Below are positions 31,549 through 43,666 of a DNA stretch of 64,000 bases, in pieces (position 1 is the stretch's first letter; each line of letters begins with the position of its first letter). The position numbers and the translations under genes were made by a program. Under the pieces are notes generated by a model that ran no database searches, was not told the origin of the DNA, and saw only the letters and a program-made list of their open reading frames with translations. Origin of the DNA: Caulochytrium protostelioides (Eukaryota > Chytridiomycota > Caulochytriomycetes > Caulochytriales > Caulochytriaceae); contig ML014143.1 of NCBI GenBank assembly GCA_003615045.1, positions 85,522 through 149,521 of the forward strand, read 5' to 3'.

Positions 31549-33671
31549 AGCTGCTGCTGCTGCTGCTGCTGGTGGTGGAACTGCTGCTGCTGCTGTTGAT
31601 GATGGTGGTGGTAGTGATGCGGGTGCGGATGTGGATGCGGATGAAGGGGCGGGTAGTGCTGTAACGCAAGCGGACTCGATGCCAGGGGCGGCGTGGCCGT
31701 GCTGAGCAGCGGCGTCGTTTGCAAGGCCTGTCCTGTCTCGTTCGTGCCATAGGGCCAGCCTTTCATGGACGACGAGCGCGGCGTGATAATGGGCGGCACG
31801 GCGGGGCGTGCCGCAGCGCGCGATCCGGACTTGATGGACATCATCGATCCGCCCGCGAGACTGTCGACGGTATGGACCGATCCGGTCGAGGAGCGCAGCG
31901 AATGCGCGTCCACCGAGGGCGAGGGTGGGATCGCGCCGTCGCCATCCCCCAGCATCGCGCCCGCTGGGACCAGCAACGGGCTAAGCCGCGGCGTCAGACC
32001 CGCCATGCTGCTCGCGTCGTCTTCGGCCATCGCCACCCCCTCATCAGGCAGTCCTGCCATACTCCCGCCGCCGCCACCGAAGGCGCCCGCGATGGCCGAA
32101 GGACGAGGCGGCCGCGTACGCGCCGTCGTCGCGGTCGAGCCCGAGCGCAGCGACGACGCCGTCTCGCGCCGGCGGAGCGTTCCCTCCGCCATGTGGGAGG
32201 GGGCCGTCTCGAAGGACGCGTGGCCCGGTGCGGCGGTCGGGGGGCCTGCGATATCGTCCACCATGACCGGCAGGGGGGTCGCGTGCGACCCGGCACTGAA
32301 GGCGGCGCCTGCGGCCGCCGTCGCTGCAGTGGGGTGAGGGAGGGCCGTCGACGTGAGACGCCAGTCGCGGACCCGCGGTGACGGCGCCCGGTGCTGCAGC
32401 GCGCTGGCCACAGGGCTCCCCGCAGCGCTGCCCTCGCTGGACTTTGCGTGGTCCGAGGCATACCCAAAGAAGCTGCGGATGGCCGCGTTGGCCGCGGTCA
32501 GACTCGGTGCGTGAAACGGCGCGCCACGTTTACTGTGAGGCCCGTGAGCCATACCGGCACCCGCGCCGGTGCTGTGGAAGGTTGGCGCGGCCGTCGGGGC
32601 TAGATGTGGACTATGGCTGGTATGCGCGGTGGCGGCGCCGCCGGGGGTCGCTGCGGGCAGCTGGTCAGCGGACTTGGGCTGCCGATGCAGCGCCTCAACG
32701 CACTGGGAGCGGCGGCGTTCGTCCGGATACCGCGGGCCATAGGAGGCCGACCGGGTCGGGGCGTCCATGCGGCGAGGTTCCTCGGCGCCCGCTGGCCAGC
32801 CGCCAGTCGAGAGCGGCGGCAGGCAGCGGAACGGCAGCGTTGGACTCGGCTCCTGCTGCTGGTATGGCGAGTGCGGGTGCGGCGGCAGATAGTACGGCGC
32901 GTGGGCCGAAATCCCGCCGAGCGGCGGCGTCCCCATCAACGGTGTGGGCACCATCCCGTGCGCCTCATACACGGACGAAGCGGACGAGGGTGACCCGGCG
33001 GCGGCGGCGGCGTTAGCGGCGGCGACAGCGGCGGCGCTGCTGAGCGACCCGCGGCGCCGTCGGTCGGCATGCGACGGTGGCGGAAGCAGCTTGGTCAGCA
33101 TTTGCGGCGACGGCGCCGGCGCCGGCGTGGCGGCCGGCGTGGACAAGGCGGTGGCGGCGGCGGCGGCAGGGGTCGCCGTCGCGACCGCGGCCGCGGGGAC
33201 TAGCGGATCATCGAGGGGTGCGGCGGGCGAGGCCGGCTGGAGCGAGCGGATGAGCGCCAGCAGCCGCCACGCGTCTGGGGTGAGCTCGATGCCGTCGCGC
33301 TGCAGACCGTCGCTCGTGAGTGCCAGCAGCCGCGCCCCTGTGACGCCGAGATCGTAGAAAGTGCCGGCGAGGGCATGGAAGCCGTGCTCGTGCAGCCAGA
33401 GCACGACCTGCTGGGGGGTCCAGTGATGGGCCGGCAACGACGCGCCGGGGAGCGCGTTGCCGCCCGCCACGGCACGGCCTGACGGGGGCATGGCCACGGG
33501 CGCCGTGGCCGCTCTTGGGGTGGTAGTGGTGGCAGCAGCAGCAGCAACGGGTTGATTTGGCGGCGCGGTAGGGGACGGTTGGTGGTGAACGGGCCGAGGA
33601 AAGTGCGGCGAGGTGGGCGATGCGGATGCGGTCCGGTGCGAACGGACGGACACGTCATGCGGAGCGGCCAT
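26121..33671 (-). CDS. Large MAP kinase kinase kinase, Bck1/Mkh1-Ste11 type, with SAM and RA domains
   Basis: A 2516-residue cytoplasmic MAPKKK, about twice the usual size. A SAM domain occupies about 78-145 (HHWTPQQVVLWLHEHGF to LLALIRSL). A poly-His/poly-Gln tract lies at about 690-730. A Ras-association-like domain spans about 985-1078 (IRAKCIKIHGAGDETHVLQV, with FGIKDPAEKPLYGIFGL), resembling the Byr2/Ste11/Bck1 RA fold. The kinase domain is C-terminal, about 1990-2275: IGKGSFARVYYG, AVKQVD (K2022), HRDIKGANIL (D2143), SDFGISK (2161), [38 protein letters not shown]. The [18 protein letters not shown] activation loop is typical of Bck1/Mkh1, which act below PKC in the cell-wall-integrity MAPK cascade; SAM plus RA also resembles Ste11/Byr2. 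The ATG at 33671 is preferred because the 33 residues upstream are Arg/Cys-rich and unlike kinase N-termini. Long disordered spacers dominate the rest. Confidence 0.9.
31499..31580 (-). repeat. CAG trinucleotide repeat coding for poly-Gln
   Basis: CTG units on the plus strand (CAG in the coding sense) inside the MAPKKK gene, with a continuation of Gln/His codons to about 31640. Nearly pure CAG makes it length-unstable in principle. Confidence 0.9.
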
Positions 33672-36119
33672 GATGCCCACGGCGCAGCATGGCGCCCATG
33701 CACAGCGGCCCCGGCCCTCCCTCGATCGCAGCGGCCGTGCGCGAGGACGGCACGTGCAGGCCCCAGGCACCGAGATTCAATCCGTGGCGGCTCAATGATG
33801 GGGCGGCCTGGAAGCGCGTGGCCAGGGATACCAGCGGCAGCGGCAGCCGAGCGATCGATCAGGAAAGGCGGACAGCGGCCGTCGACGGGTTCGAGTCGTG
33901 TAGACAGCGAGACAGCATGCGCCCTTCAGCGCGTGGGCGATCAGGCGAGCCGGCGATCAGGCGAGCCGGCGAGCAGGCGAGCCAGATGACTGCACGAGGG
34001 CAATCAGCGGCATGGTCCACGCCAGGCGACAGTTTCGGTATCCCCTCGCACGGGGTCGTGGGGTGATGGCCAGCGGGGGGGGATCCCTATGCGATCACGG
34101 GGGTCGTCGGTGCCTTCCAGCGAGCGCCCGCGACAACGGGGCAGTGGCGAGCGACCTTGTCGTCACGACGGCAGGGGTGGGGTCAACGACAGGGACGGTC
34201 CAGGATCTGATGTGTAGCTATAGCCCAAGGCGGCGCGGTCCATCGTCCAGGAAGATCAGACGCTCTTCGGTCGCCTTATGAAGCGACTGGCTGGATTCCG
34301 GAGGCCACGTGATGGGCGATGAGCGACCCCGGGCTCGGTCGACCCCCCGTGAGCGGCGTCGATCGTTCGGTCGGGCCGTACGAATCCCATGCATACGCTT
34401 GTCGCTGGTCGGGCGGCGAGCGCTGGGCGCCGCCGCCGCTGGGAGATTGGAGAGGGGCGGGACCGACGGCACGCGGCTGGTTTGGGGGTGGTCCTGAGCG
34501 TGGGAGGGCCGTGCGCGCTGGGCGGAGCCGCAGTGGCCGGCAAGACCATGAATCAACATAAACAAGAAGCCGTTGGGTCGATCCCGTGAGGTTCGGGCAT
34601 GGCAGGTGGCCGCCCGTCGCGCCGCGAGGTCCAGACAGGGAAGACATACGCCAGGCCACCCGATATGACGATGGATGGTTCTGCACTTCATACTCCGACG
34701 ATCAACCGTCGCCCAAGCGCTGCTGCGGGCGGGAAACGCCACGAGGTGTGCGGTCGTCGATGGTCCATTCGCCCGATGCATCTGACGGCTGGCGAGGGGA
34801 TCGGCGCCGTGCCACGTCAAACACGGAGCCGCCCACCGGTGATGGGCCATGGGTGTTCGCCACGACACTCCAGACCGCGGTGACGAGCGCATCCGCCGGG
34901 ACGATCCCACGACTTCTGCGATGCGATTCGTCACACCGAACGCACGCGCTCTCCGCCCTTCGACGCCCCGCGGCGGGTCCGCGTCGCCATCTGGACGTCT
35001 CGACGGAGCGGGCGCGACGACGGACACGCGGGCTGACGAGCACTTAGGAACCACGGGCCTCAGTCCCATCGCTCCCGACGACGGAACGTGGAACAGCTGA
35101 GCTGGCCCGTCGGCCCGTCGGCTGATCGCTGGCACCAGGCACCAAAAGGCTTGGCAAACCTGGCCAGAAAGGCGCGCGCCTCGCTGTTGGCGTCGCGCAC
35201 CGCGCGGCTCCTCCCGTCGCCGGGACGGCGACGCGCGCACGAGCCCCCGCCAGGCGACCCGTGGCTGTGGCGTCGTCTGAAGGGCGCCGCCGCGGTCGAC
35301 CTGGACGGGGGGGAGCAGCCCTGGTGGATGGGTCCCCCCCCTGGGTATGCTTTGGGCTGAAGCTGGGAGCACCGCCGCCGTCGGCCGACGGCGGCAAATG
35401 ACGCGACGGCTCCGGCTCCGGCGCGGCGCGGCGGCGGGCGCAGGTGCTTCGACGGCGCGGCGATCCCGTCGTCGGGGTCCTGCGCCGGACGGATGCTTCG
35501 ACCGGCCCCGCGGCGGACGGTGCGGCCGCCCGTGGCCGCGGCCCCGGGAAATGGCGCGTTCGCCGGCGGCTCGGCGGCTCGGCGGCTCGGCGGGACGCGC
35601 GAAGGCTCAGACGGCGCGAAGGTCCGAGACGACGACGCCAATCCCTCGCCAGGGCCAGGGCCACGGCCACGGCCGCTGCTCTCGCTGGGCCACGCACGTC
35701 CGGCCACGTCTCGCTCGCTGCAGGTGAGCCTGCGCTGGGCGCCGTGTGCCGGGGACGCCGGTCGAGGGGCCGGTCGAGGGGCCGGCATGCCTCGCCGTCG
35801 GGAGCGGTCGGGCGGGTCCCGCGGCCCATCCATCGGCCCTGGCGGTTCAAGGGCACGAGGTGCGTGCAGAACGCAAGAACGCCCGAAGCGTGCGTTGGGC
35901 GGATCGGCAGAGATGGGCTTTTCCAGAAGCTGGAGTGCGAGCACTCGCCATCGAGCGGCAGGCGGGGCAGGCGCGAGCGGATAAGCGTGCACCGACCTCC
36001 GACGGACCCGATATCCACCCCTCGCGACCCCCTCCGGACGGTCGATCTCGCTTTCCACTGGATCCGCAAGCGGCCAGTCGTCCATCCGTTGCTCTGCGAC
36101 CAGGTGTGCTGTTTCAACC
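33672..36119. promoter_or_regulatory. Large divergent intergenic region (MAPKKK / Cys-rich membrane protein)
   Basis: A 2.4-kb space between divergent starts, so both promoters lie here. It contains an imperfect GGCGAGCC(GGCGATCA) direct-repeat cluster at 33940-33985. No supported gene: long frames on both strands (to 384 residues) are Arg/Pro/Ser-rich, domain-free and antisense to one another. Upstream exons of either gene cannot be excluded. Confidence 0.4.
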
Positions 36120-39100
36120 ATGAAGGCCCGCAGGCCCCAGCCCGCGGCCGCCGCCGCACGGCGCCGCTCGGCCTCCCTTTTCGGGGTGCTCATTGCCCTC
36201 ACGGGCTCCACCCTCGCGACCTCGTTTGTCTCGGCCACCACCGACGCGACGGCGGCGGCGACCGCCACGGCCTTGGCATCGGCCGCATCGGTATCAACCG
36301 CATCGGCCTCAGCAGCCCTCCCTCTTTCCCTCTCCGCAACCGCCGCTCTATCGGCCACGGCGCCAACGCCCGCGGCGGACGGCAACGCGGTGAAGGACGC
36401 CCGGGCCGATCCGAGTCCGCCCGCTCTCGATGCCGCCGCCGTGGCATCGGCCTCCGTGATCGCCGCCGGCATCCCCGCGAGCGCCTCGAGCGCGAGCGCC
36501 GCTGAGTTGACCGCCGCGACGGCGTCGTCGACATCCGCATCCACGTCGTCGGCGACGACGTCGGCGACATCGACGACGGATGTGGCACCAGCATGGATTT
36601 CGATGCCCGCATCGGCTACGGCATCCGCATCCGCATCGGCGGCCTCATCGACGTCGGTGGCCGTGGAGGCCAAGTCTATCGAGAGCGCCCAGGATGCCAC
36701 CGCGACGCCGGCTCCAGCTGTCCCGAGCGACGCCAAGTCATCGGACGACGCTGCGTCATCGACTGTGGCCGCCGCATCGGCCACCACATCGGATATCTCA
36801 TCAGCGACCGCATCAGCGGCCGCATCAGCGGTTGAATCAGCTGCTGCATCAGCTGCTGCATCGGCCACCGCATCGGTCACTGCCACCGCGTGGTCAACGC
36901 CGGTACCGACGGCGCGCTTGATGGATGCCGACCAACGCTCGTGCATCCGCCTCGCCGACCGGCAGATCACGAACCGGCTGTGCGCGTCCGTGACGGAGAG
37001 CTACGAGGCCCACGGCACGGAAGGCAGTCTTGCCGAGCGCGACACGTGGCTCCAGAACCACGTGCACCGCATCTTTGGCGCCACGCGCTCCCGCTGTCAG
37101 CAGCAGTACATCCAGCTCGCGTGCGGGACCCTGTTCCCGAGCTGTGCCGACGACGGCGCCGGTGGGGTCGGCCACGGCTTCTTCCGCACCGACACCGCGC
37201 GGCCCGCCGCCCGCCCGGCCGACGCGTCCCCGACGCCGTTACCCGAGCGCCTCCGCCTGACCCATCTGCCGCCCGTCTGCACCGATGTGCAGGACGCCCT
37301 CGTCTGGCAGTGCGGCCAGGCCCCGTTGTTCATGGACCCGACGGTCTTTGACGCCGCCTTCGCCGAGCTCACGGGCATGGCGGTTCACTGGCTCGGGCAG
37401 AAGCCCGCGACGCCGTCGACGCTGCCGTCCTATGCGGCGTCCGCGGCGCCCGCGGCGACGCCGGCGGAGGATGACGCCGCGGCCCACGCAGTCTGCCGCG
37501 CCGTGCCGCAGATGGACCTCAGCGCGCCGCTGCCGGCACCCTTCTTCGATCAGTGCTTCGATATCACCGAGATGCACGGGTGCAGCCCGAACGGGTCGCG
37601 CGCCATTGCCCGGCTGGCGCTGCAGGCCGCGGGCCCTGGCGCGCGCGTCTGCCGCCACCCCGCCGTGCACCGCGCCTTGCCGCTGCGCATGTGCACGTAT
37701 GACTTTAGCGAGATCGACGCGACGCCGCCCGCCTTCCTCGACGAGGAGACGGCCGCCGTGATGGCGCCGCAGACGCTGTCTCGCGCATTCTTGACGGACG
37801 CGTCCCCGCTGATGAACCCGGCCGCACCGGCCGTGGCGTTCGCGGCCACGTGCCACGACTTGGACGCCGCGTCGCAGCTGACGCCGTGCGCGCAGGGCGG
37901 CACCGACTGGTATGTCGACGACGCGTGGGGCGGGCCCGCGCTCAGGATCAAGGGCCCTTCCGTGACCAAAAAGGTTATCCCGCCGACGTTCGATCCGTCC
38001 GCCGCCACGGTCCGCGCGTGGTCGCTGCATACGTTTGTGATGATCCCGTCACCGGCCGAGGCCCGCTCAGGAGGACGCGAAGCGGACGGCCCGATCGCGT
38101 GGTCGCCGCGCCGTGCGCCCGCCAGTATCAACGATGGCTTCGGTCCGCTGGACAACGACTTCCCGACGCGCGGCCGCGGCGGCCGCCGGCACCTCCTCCG
38201 CCGTGCCGAGACCATGATGGGCGCGACGGACCGGCTCCCGCCACACTTTACGATCAGCTACAACGCGACCGTGGCCACGTGTGCCGGCACCCAACTCGTG
38301 GTCCGCATCAACGGCGCCCAGCACATGGTGCAGGACCTCGGCGCGCTCGCGCCCGCGGCCTGGGGATACACGTATGGCTCGCTGGTCGCACCGCATCTGG
38401 GACTGTCGACGCTCAGTATCTCGGTCGAGCGCCCGAAGCACCTCACAAGCGACTGCAGCGTCCAGATCCTCCACCTGTCGCTGCACCACATCAACATGGT
38501 CGGCGCCGCCGTCGCCGGCCGCGATCGCCATGGGAACGTTGTCCTCCAGCGCGCCTTGGAGCTGTCCATGGCCGCCGCCGGCCGCGCGCCCCGCGACCCC
38601 AGCCGGGACCCGCTCGACCCGGAACCGTTCTTCCTGCCGCTGCAGCCGGGCACCGACTTCTTTGCACGCCGCTTCCGTCCTGACGGGGCAGAGCCCCTCG
38701 GCGGCGATAGCGACGACGACGGCGACGCGTCCACCCTCGCCGCAGCGTCCGACGACGCCACGGCTCTCGCAGCGGACAGCGCATCGGCCACATCGGCGGC
38801 ATCGGATGCGACCGCTGGGCCGACCTCCAAGACGGCGTCGAAGGCTGAGTCCAACATCGACCCGACGCTGGCTGAGGCGGCGGGCTCTACCGGCGAAAAG
38901 GCGAGCATGCCCGCCGGCGGCGGCGACGGCAAGGCCGCCAACGCGCAAGCCGCAAACTCGACGCCGTCCTTTGGGTTCGTTCGCGGCACGCTGGCCGGCC
39001 TGGCATCGCTGACGCGACTGATCCTGCTCACAGCGGCGGGCACGTGCCTGTTGGCGCTGACGGTGATTGGGGCGTGGTTCTGCGTGCTGCGCCGCCGCGC

Positions 39101-39247
39101 CGCCAAGCCCACGGCGCCGCCGGCGCCGACGGCCGCCGCACCCCACTGGCACATGCCGATGCCGGACGACGACGAAGACGACATGCAGCTGGACGCCGCG
39201 GACCTCGAGCACGGCCGCGCCGACGCGCTCGCCGTCTCGAGCCTCGA

Positions 39248-39285
<38 letters not shown>

Positions 39286-39536
39286 GCGGCGACAGCCGCC
39301 GCCGGCCGGGCGCGCGCGACCGCGACGCCCGCCCGCCGCACCTCCAGGGCCGCCCGGGCGGTGCGAATCCGTTTGTCCGTCGCGGCCCCCTGAGTGGCGA
39401 CGACGAGGGCGCCGAAGCCTTGCTGCACCACGCATCCGACGGCCTCGACGCACCCGTGTCGACGTCCTTGCTCGAAGCGCCGCTGTCCACGAACATTGAT
39501 CCCGACCACCTTGACCGCGAGTATCTCTACCAGTAA
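36120..39536 (+). CDS. Large Cys-rich type I membrane protein with Frizzled/Mid1-like cysteine pattern
   Basis: A 1138-residue surface protein. A signal peptide covers about 1-38. An Ala/Ser/Thr-rich stalk (40-270) includes alternating ASATASASA runs, probably O-glycosylated. A Cys-rich ectodomain spans about 274-640; its first part runs C-IRLADRQITNRLC, SRCQQQYIQLACGTLFPSC, LPPVCTDVQDALVWQC, which resembles the spacing of Frizzled-type cysteine-rich domains and of fungal Mid1 stretch-activated calcium-channel subunits. A second Cys block has HGCSPNGSRAIARLAL and RVCRHPAV. A beta-rich segment follows (HFTISYNATVATC to LHLSLHHINM, 710-800). After an acidic Ser/Ala spacer there is one transmembrane helix (LILLTAAGTCLLALTVIGAW, about 967-986) and an acidic Asp/Ser cytoplasmic tail ending YLYQ. 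Orthology to Mid1 or Frizzled is not established; the layout is seen, the relationship inferred. Confidence 0.75.
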
Positions 39537-39779
39537 ATCAGTAACACTTCGGCATGCGTCGTGGTGACATGACGGCGTCTGAGCCAATGTACAGTTGCCC
39601 CTTTTAATATATTCTGTTTGCCTCGACCTTCCTTCGCCATCCAGCCTACATGGCCCGACCCTCACCCAAGGGTGGTTTTCTCTCTATAAAATATATAAAA
39701 CGGGGAAGCGCGGAGAGTCCCTGGCCTCACACGCATGATCCATACCCGGCACCATGGATGGGCCGCGCAGGGAGCCTCC
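39537..39779. terminator. 3' regions of two convergent genes
   Basis: Convergent ends of the Cys-rich membrane protein (+) and UNC93-like transporter (-). It contains TTTTAATATATTC (39602-39614) and CTATAAAATATATAAAA (39684-39700), both suitable as AT-rich polyadenylation efficiency elements. No gene is seen. Confidence 0.4.
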
Positions 39780-42071
39780 TTACGGCGAGTTGCTCAGGCC
39801 CGTGCCGGACCATGGGTTGCTGGCGGCAGGCGCCGTGAGCTCCATGTCCATGTCGCGGCCTGCGGACGACGGGACGCCCGGAAGCACGGCAGCCGTCGAG
39901 GCGGCCGTGTTGGCGCCGTCGGCGCTGCGGTACGCGGTGCTGCCGACCGCGGACGCGAAGGCCCAGTTGGACGTCTGCCGCGTCATGGGGAGCTGCGACG
40001 AGGACCGGAGCGTCGGGCGCTTGCCGAGGCCCGGGGCCGTGGAGGGCGAGGTCGCGGCTGCGCCGGCAGCAACGGCTTCGTAGGGCGACCCGTAGCGCAG
40101 CGGCCGCTCGCGTCCGTCCACCGCGTCCTCGTCCTCCTCTTCCGCATGGTCCTCGAGGAAGGCGAAGGAGGCGCTGACGGGCACGTGGGCAGGGACCGTG
40201 ATCTCCATGTTGAGCGGGTCGTCGCAGGCGGCGAGGACCTCGGCGGGCAGGAAGATCATGGAGGCGGCGCGCGAGGCGACACGGCCACCGATAACCGTGT
40301 TAGCCGCGTGGTGCTGGGAGCGCGGCGGCTCGGCCTCGGCCGAGTCCGGACGGGTCATGTCCTTACCGCCGAGCAGGTACGCCGCGACGGCGACAACGAT
40401 GATGGCGGACACGTAGGAGAGCATAAAGTAGCGCGAGGTGTTGGCGGCAAGCAGGGATGAGCAGGCGCCCGCGATGCAGAGCAGGAAACGGTAGAACCCG
40501 AACCCCGCCGAGGTCTGCGGCCCCTTCTCGTAGTTGTTGGAGAAGTCAAAGTTGATGATGCTGCTGGTCGTGACATCGATCGCGCTGAGCAGGCCGCAGC
40601 AGAACATGAGCGTGAGCAGCGCGGGCACGCGGCCCGTCAGTACAAGGGTCAGCAGGGTGTAGCCGACGAAGCCGCAGCATCCGATCATGACGGCGAGCGG
40701 GCGGTTGCCGAAGCGGTCATACACCTTGCCGTTTAGCAGCGCAAGCACCACGCCGATGCACCCCCACACCAGAAACATCATGGGCACCTCCGCGGCTTCT
40801 TTGCCCGGCAGCAGCTTCGGGAGCAGGTTGTAGGTAAATGCGCTGTTAGCGCCCTGCAGCCAGATGGTGGGCCAGAGCCAGAGGGTCTTGCGCATCAATG
40901 CCACGCGGATCAGGCCCATGACCTGGCCGCTCAGCGAGGTAGCGTCCTCTTGGGCGATGACGGGCGGGCCGGGCGCCGGCGGGCGGGTGCCGCTGATGGA
41001 GCGCATAGAGACGTGGGATGACATGCGACGCATGGGCACTCCGCGGAAGTGCTGCGACTGGGTCATGTTCGCGGAGCTGCGGCTCAGCGTCGACTTGCGC
41101 AGCGGCGAGGGTGCCGACGCCGAGGGCGCGGGCGGCCCCGCCGCGGGCGCGGTTTTGGACGGGATCAGGTGATTCAGCGAATCGGCCGTCGCGATCACAC
41201 CGACGCCGAGGCAGCCGATGGCGAGCAGCACCCATAGCAGGAGCGTCGTGGAGACCCCCATCTTGAGGATGACGATCGAGAGGATATTGCCGACGATGCC
41301 GTTGACGTTGACGATCATAAAAAACATTCCTGTGAAGTGCCCCACGTACTGGGTGCCGACGCGCGTCGTCAGCAGGGCGAGCCAGATACCTTGGTTGATC
41401 CACGTGAGCGCGGCGCCGATGCCGCAGATGCACGAGACGACGAGGATGAGGCCATCGTTGTGGAACTGCATGGACAACACCATGAGGAAGTAGCCGACGA
41501 CACCGAGCGCGATAGCGTTGCGGTAGCCGATCATGTTGCCGATCATGGGCGCGAGCAGACTGAACATCCCGTAGAACGACCACACAATCGAAATTGAGTA
41601 GGAGCCCGAGTTCGGATACATCGTGGTGAGGAATCCCTGGGACGTCGAGAACGCGGTAAACAGCAGGCAGAACCCGATACCCATGTGGAGGACCTTCTTG
41701 GTATACTCGCGCACGACGCGGGCTTCCTGGGAGGGCCCCTCGCTGGCGGCGGCCGCTGACAAACTGACAGCCAGCGACGGCTGGCGCGCCAGTGCCGCGG
41801 GCCGCCGGGGTTTCTTGAGGTCAAGATCATCCGACCAGTTGCTCGACTTGACGACGGCCTCGTCGGTGAGCGCGATGGCGGCCGGGCCGTAGGACGCTGC
41901 TGCCACACCCGCCTCGCCCGCGGGCGGTGTTGCGCAGCGGTCAATGTTCAGGGTCGACCCGCTGCCCACGAACACATCCTGGCTGCTGTCCTGCGCGCTG
42001 ATCAGCGGCACAGCGTCGTGGCTCGCCCGGCGCGGGGTACCCCCCGCGGTATGGTTGCTGCCGCGGGCCAT
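39780..42071 (-). CDS. UNC93-like MFS membrane protein
   Basis: A 763-residue multi-spanning protein. Residues 1-115 are a hydrophilic N-terminus. Transmembrane helices begin at about 120 (MGIGFCLLFTAFSTSQGFLTTMYP) and continue SISIVWSFYGMFSLLAPMIGN, then WINQGIWLALLTTRVG and HFTGMFFMIVNVNGIVGNIL. The 'N-G-W-A-L-T...G-G-F...N-GN' pattern is typical of the UNC93/DUF895 branch of the major facilitator superfamily. A cytoplasmic Ser/Pro loop (about 310-385) splits two six-helix halves. The second half runs to about 610 and a 150-residue acidic/Ala-rich tail follows. Fungal relatives are mostly uncharacterised; ion-channel regulation or small-solute transport are the known roles in animals. The start is the first ATG in frame. 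Confidence 0.8.
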   Translation of the reverse strand: MARGSNHTAGGTPRRASHDAVPLISAQDSSQDVFVGSGSTLNIDRCATPPAGEAGVAAASYGPAAIALTDEAVVKSSNWSDDLDLKKPRRPAALARQPSLAVSLSAAAASEGPSQEARVVREYTKKVLHMGIGFCLLFTAFSTSQGFLTTMYPNSGSYSISIVWSFYGMFSLLAPMIGNMIGYRNAIALGVVGYFLMVLSMQFHNDGLILVVSCICGIGAALTWINQGIWLALLTTRVGTQYVGHFTGMFFMIVNVNGIVGNILSIVILKMGVSTTLLLWVLLAIGCLGVGVIATADSLNHLIPSKTAPAAGPPAPSASAPSPLRKSTLSRSSANMTQSQHFRGVPMRRMSSHVSMRSISGTRPPAPGPPVIAQEDATSLSGQVMGLIRVALMRKTLWLWPTIWLQGANSAFTYNLLPKLLPGKEAAEVPMMFLVWGCIGVVLALLNGKVYDRFGNRPLAVMIGCCGFVGYTLLTLVLTGRVPALLTLMFCCGLLSAIDVTTSSIINFDFSNNYEKGPQTSAGFGFYRFLLCIAGACSSLLAANTSRYFMLSYVSAIIVVAVAAYLLGGKDMTRPDSAEAEPPRSQHHAANTVIGGRVASRAASMIFLPAEVLAACDDPLNMEITVPAHVPVSASFAFLEDHAEEEDEDAVDGRERPLRYGSPYEAVAAGAAATSPSTAPGLGKRPTLRSSSQLPMTRQTSNWAFASAVGSTAYRSADGANTAASTAAVLPGVPSSAGRDMDMELTAPAASNPWSGTGLSNSP

Positions 42072-43633
42072 CGCGGAGAGGGCGCCGCGCGCGATACCGG
42101 GGCGGGCGTGAGGAAAAGGACGAAAGAGTTCGAAGGCTTGTCACGTTCTCTGCACGTGGTCGATGTGGAAGGGGCGTCCACTGAGGTCGGCCTGAGGTCA
42201 GCCCCGAAGGCAGAACGGCGAGAGAGCGCGTGGGGGACTAGCAGTCAGAGAGGCAAACCGGCACACCAGCAGGCAAACTAGCAGGAACGGCTGGGAGTAG
42301 AGCTCGTCTTTGAGGTCTCCGTCTCGCTTCCACGGTCGATTTTGATCCCGCGCGGGCCACGGATGGGATCGGAGGACACGTCGGCTCCCGCTGAAGACGT
42401 CTCGTCTTGCAGAGAGCTCCTTGTTGCGTCCTGCGCTGCGTGGGTGAGACCGTGTCGTCGTGATCCGCTGCCAATGCGGATGTTGGCACGCCGCTTCCTT
42501 TTATACGATCGCCAAACGACATGAGACGCGACGGTCCTGCTGGATCCCGCAAGATGGCGCACGACTAACAGACCCGACGCCGTGATCCACACGCATTGCA
42601 GGGCGCGAGCCGGAGCGAGCCGGCGCTCGCAGACGAATGCACCGAGCGCACTGCCAAGGATGGCGCGTTTTCTTTTTTTTTTGGTGCGTTTCGACGGGTT
42701 CCTAAGCTTCCACAGCGTGATGTCGCGCGATGCCAGCCGACCTGCGGCGTCCCTCATCCTGGATCCTGCATCCCGTATCCGAGCCTCGGCATCCGACATT
42801 CGACCGCGGCCGTGAGACGATGCGACCACGCGTCCATCTCGGCGTCCATCCGTTGGTGCGTCGGAGTGATCCCGCCTCGTCGTGAAGGTGAAGAACACAT
42901 CGCGTTCGTTGTCGTGGTGTCGTGGTCATCGTTGTCGTGACCATGCTCGCCATCGCCGACGTTGTCGATGCTCCGCTAAGCTCCTGGCTCCTGAAAAGAC
43001 GGCGGGGACGACGGCTCTCCCCCGTGACACGTCGGCCACACGGCCGCCGCGGCAACCGGCCAGACATGCATGTCAGGGGCGACCCCCCGTGGACGCGCTC
43101 ACCCATCGAGCATCGGCCATCCAAGCGGCCCGTCGCAGGGAGGCCTAGGTCTGCAGACGGCCCGACTGGTCCGTCGCTCTTTTCGTAGGTTTCCGACGTC
43201 GGAGATCGCCGCGTCAGGGGGGCTGGACAACAAGAAGCGACGAGACTGCGCAGCGTGCGTCGTGCGGCGCGGCGTCGTGCCGCCGGTCGGATTATAGTTT
43301 TTCAGTGGTCCGCGCCACCGACGGCCGCGGCGACGCCGACCGGCCCGGGGGAGACATGAGCCGCCGCTGGCCGCGAGCGTCGCCGGGTGCCCGAGCCCTC
43401 CGCCGCGGCCGCCGTGTCGGGAGTGGGCGGGGATGGACGTGCATGGGTCGTTCGAAGCGCCGCCGCCAGGCGAGAGAGATGGGGCGACCGCGGGGTCGCC
43501 CAACGGGCGGTGTGCCGTCCCCGCGACCGCGTCATACGAGACCCGCCGAAGGCGCCGCCGCCGCCCCACGCCTCGCGATACACGCCGGGGTGAACGTGGC
43601 CAGGGCCACGGGCGGCGGCGGCATCGGCACCGG

Positions 43634-43666
<33 letters not shown>

